The position numbers and the translations under genes are program-made. Shown here piece by piece: positions 5,393 through 5,562 of a stretch of DNA of 5,562 bases. The DNA comes from Clostridiales bacterium UBA7001. Its GTDB lineage: Bacteria; Bacillota; Clostridia; TANB77; CAG-508. The number at the start of each line of letters is the position of its first letter. The stretch's first letter is position 1. Below the pieces are notes generated by a model. It was not told the DNA's origin. It did no database searches and saw nothing but the letters and a program-made list of their open reading frames with translations. The stretch lies in contig DJXP01000008.1 of assembly GCA_002449785.1 (NCBI GenBank), positions 1 through 5,562 on the forward strand, in the 5' to 3' direction.

Positions 5393-5459
5393 TGTTCGAG
5401 CTTTAGCGAGTTACAGCATCAGTATGCAGGGAGCGATAGCGAGTCGCAGGTAAGCAAAC
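5384..5459 (+). other. GC-richer hairpin-forming segment between the tRNAs (possible structured RNA)
   Basis: Not recognised. About half G+C in otherwise very AT-rich spacer DNA. A hairpin pairs 5384-5395 with 5413-5424: TG wobble pair region, CTGA/TCAG, one G-A mismatch, and GCTGT/ACAGC. Its loop holds GAGC, TTTA, GCGAG (5398-5410), which can form C-G and G-C pairs flanked by tandem G-A pairs. A second similar core, GAGC, GATA, GCGAG, is at 5431-5443, and 15 of 19 bases agree between the two units. TACAGC (5412-5417) could instead pair with GCTGTA (5371-5376) in the tRNA-derived part, so two folds compete. There is no open reading frame of note and no T-run. It would be transcribed as part of the tRNA precursor. 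Confidence 0.45.
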
Positions 5460-5487
5460 TAATTCGTGAATATTAATTAAAAAATAT

Positions 5488-5562
5488 TGGGCTGTAGCCA
5501 AGCGGTAAGGCACCAGACTTTGACTCTGGCATGCGCTAGTTCGAATCTAGCCAGCCCAGCCA
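5488..5562 (+). tRNA. tRNA-Gln(TTG)
   Basis: A full cloverleaf with encoded CCA ending on the last base of the window. Acceptor stem TGGGCTG/CAGCCCA, discriminator G, D arm GCC/GGC, anticodon stem CCAGA/TCTGG with loop CTTTGAC, anticodon TTG at 5520-5522, and T stem GCTAG/CTAGC with loop TTCGAAT. The U1-A72 acceptor end is typical of glutamine tRNAs. Confidence 0.97.

Noticed and set aside
5384..5487. tRNA-Gln interrupted by an intron
   Set aside because: The sequence after the segment restarts at the tRNA 5' end with its own flank rather than resuming within the tRNA, so it is a duplication and not a split gene.
5363..5503. att sites of an integrated element in tRNA-Gln
   Set aside because: The duplicated part is the tRNA 5' end, not the usual 3' end, and the 99 bp between copies has no integrase or other gene. 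It is kept only as one possible origin for the odd segment.
5363..5503. CRISPR array
   Set aside because: Only two copies of the repeat, and one is the start of a real tRNA gene.

Overview
The window looks like chromosomal DNA of a very AT-rich, low-GC Gram-positive bacterium, most likely from the Clostridia side of the Firmicutes. The reasons are the base composition, strong AGGAGG-type ribosome binding sites, a glycine T-box leader, a dimeric-type glycyl-tRNA synthetase, an LtaS-like polytopic phosphoglycerol transferase and a DacF-like D,D-carboxypeptidase. I cannot name a genus or species.

Left part (1-1551, minus strand): the first 209 codons of glyS, cut by the window edge, sit behind a complete T-box riboswitch. 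The leader has its own TTGACA-17-TAAAAT promoter, a Stem I with a GGA (Gly) codon in the specifier position, an antiterminator, and a competing terminator. Upstream and codirectional is a 205-aa HAD-family phosphatase-like protein of unknown substrate. No terminator separates it from the T-box, so the T-box terminator probably also ends its transcript.

Divergent intergenic region (1552-1888): this 337-bp gap holds five DnaA-box-like 9-mers within 83 bp. Two are perfect and directly abutting. A 29-bp A/T-only run follows. No dnaA or other usual origin neighbour is in view. The cluster lies between the HAD gene and a divergent plus-strand gene.

Middle part (1889-5051): a 639-aa membrane protein with five predicted helices and an extracellular sulfatase-fold domain (LtaS/GacH-type) converges on a 406-aa DacF-like carboxypeptidase. 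The carboxypeptidase has an unusual KAG in place of the KTG motif. They share one bidirectional terminator that contains the last codons and stop of the carboxypeptidase gene. Both products act on the outer face of the membrane: one probably transfers glycerol phosphate to a wall or lipid glycopolymer, the other trims peptidoglycan stem peptides.

Right part (5190-5562, plus strand): a TTGACA-17-TAAAAT promoter drives tRNA-His(GTG) and tRNA-Gln(TTG). An 11-bp perfect inverted repeat covers the expected transcription start. Between the two tRNAs is an odd segment: an exact copy of the first 16 nt of tRNA-Gln with 5 bp of its upstream flank, continuing into about 75 bp of GC-richer, hairpin-forming sequence instead of the rest of a tRNA. 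This segment and the DnaA-box cluster are the two parts of the window least explained by known annotation.
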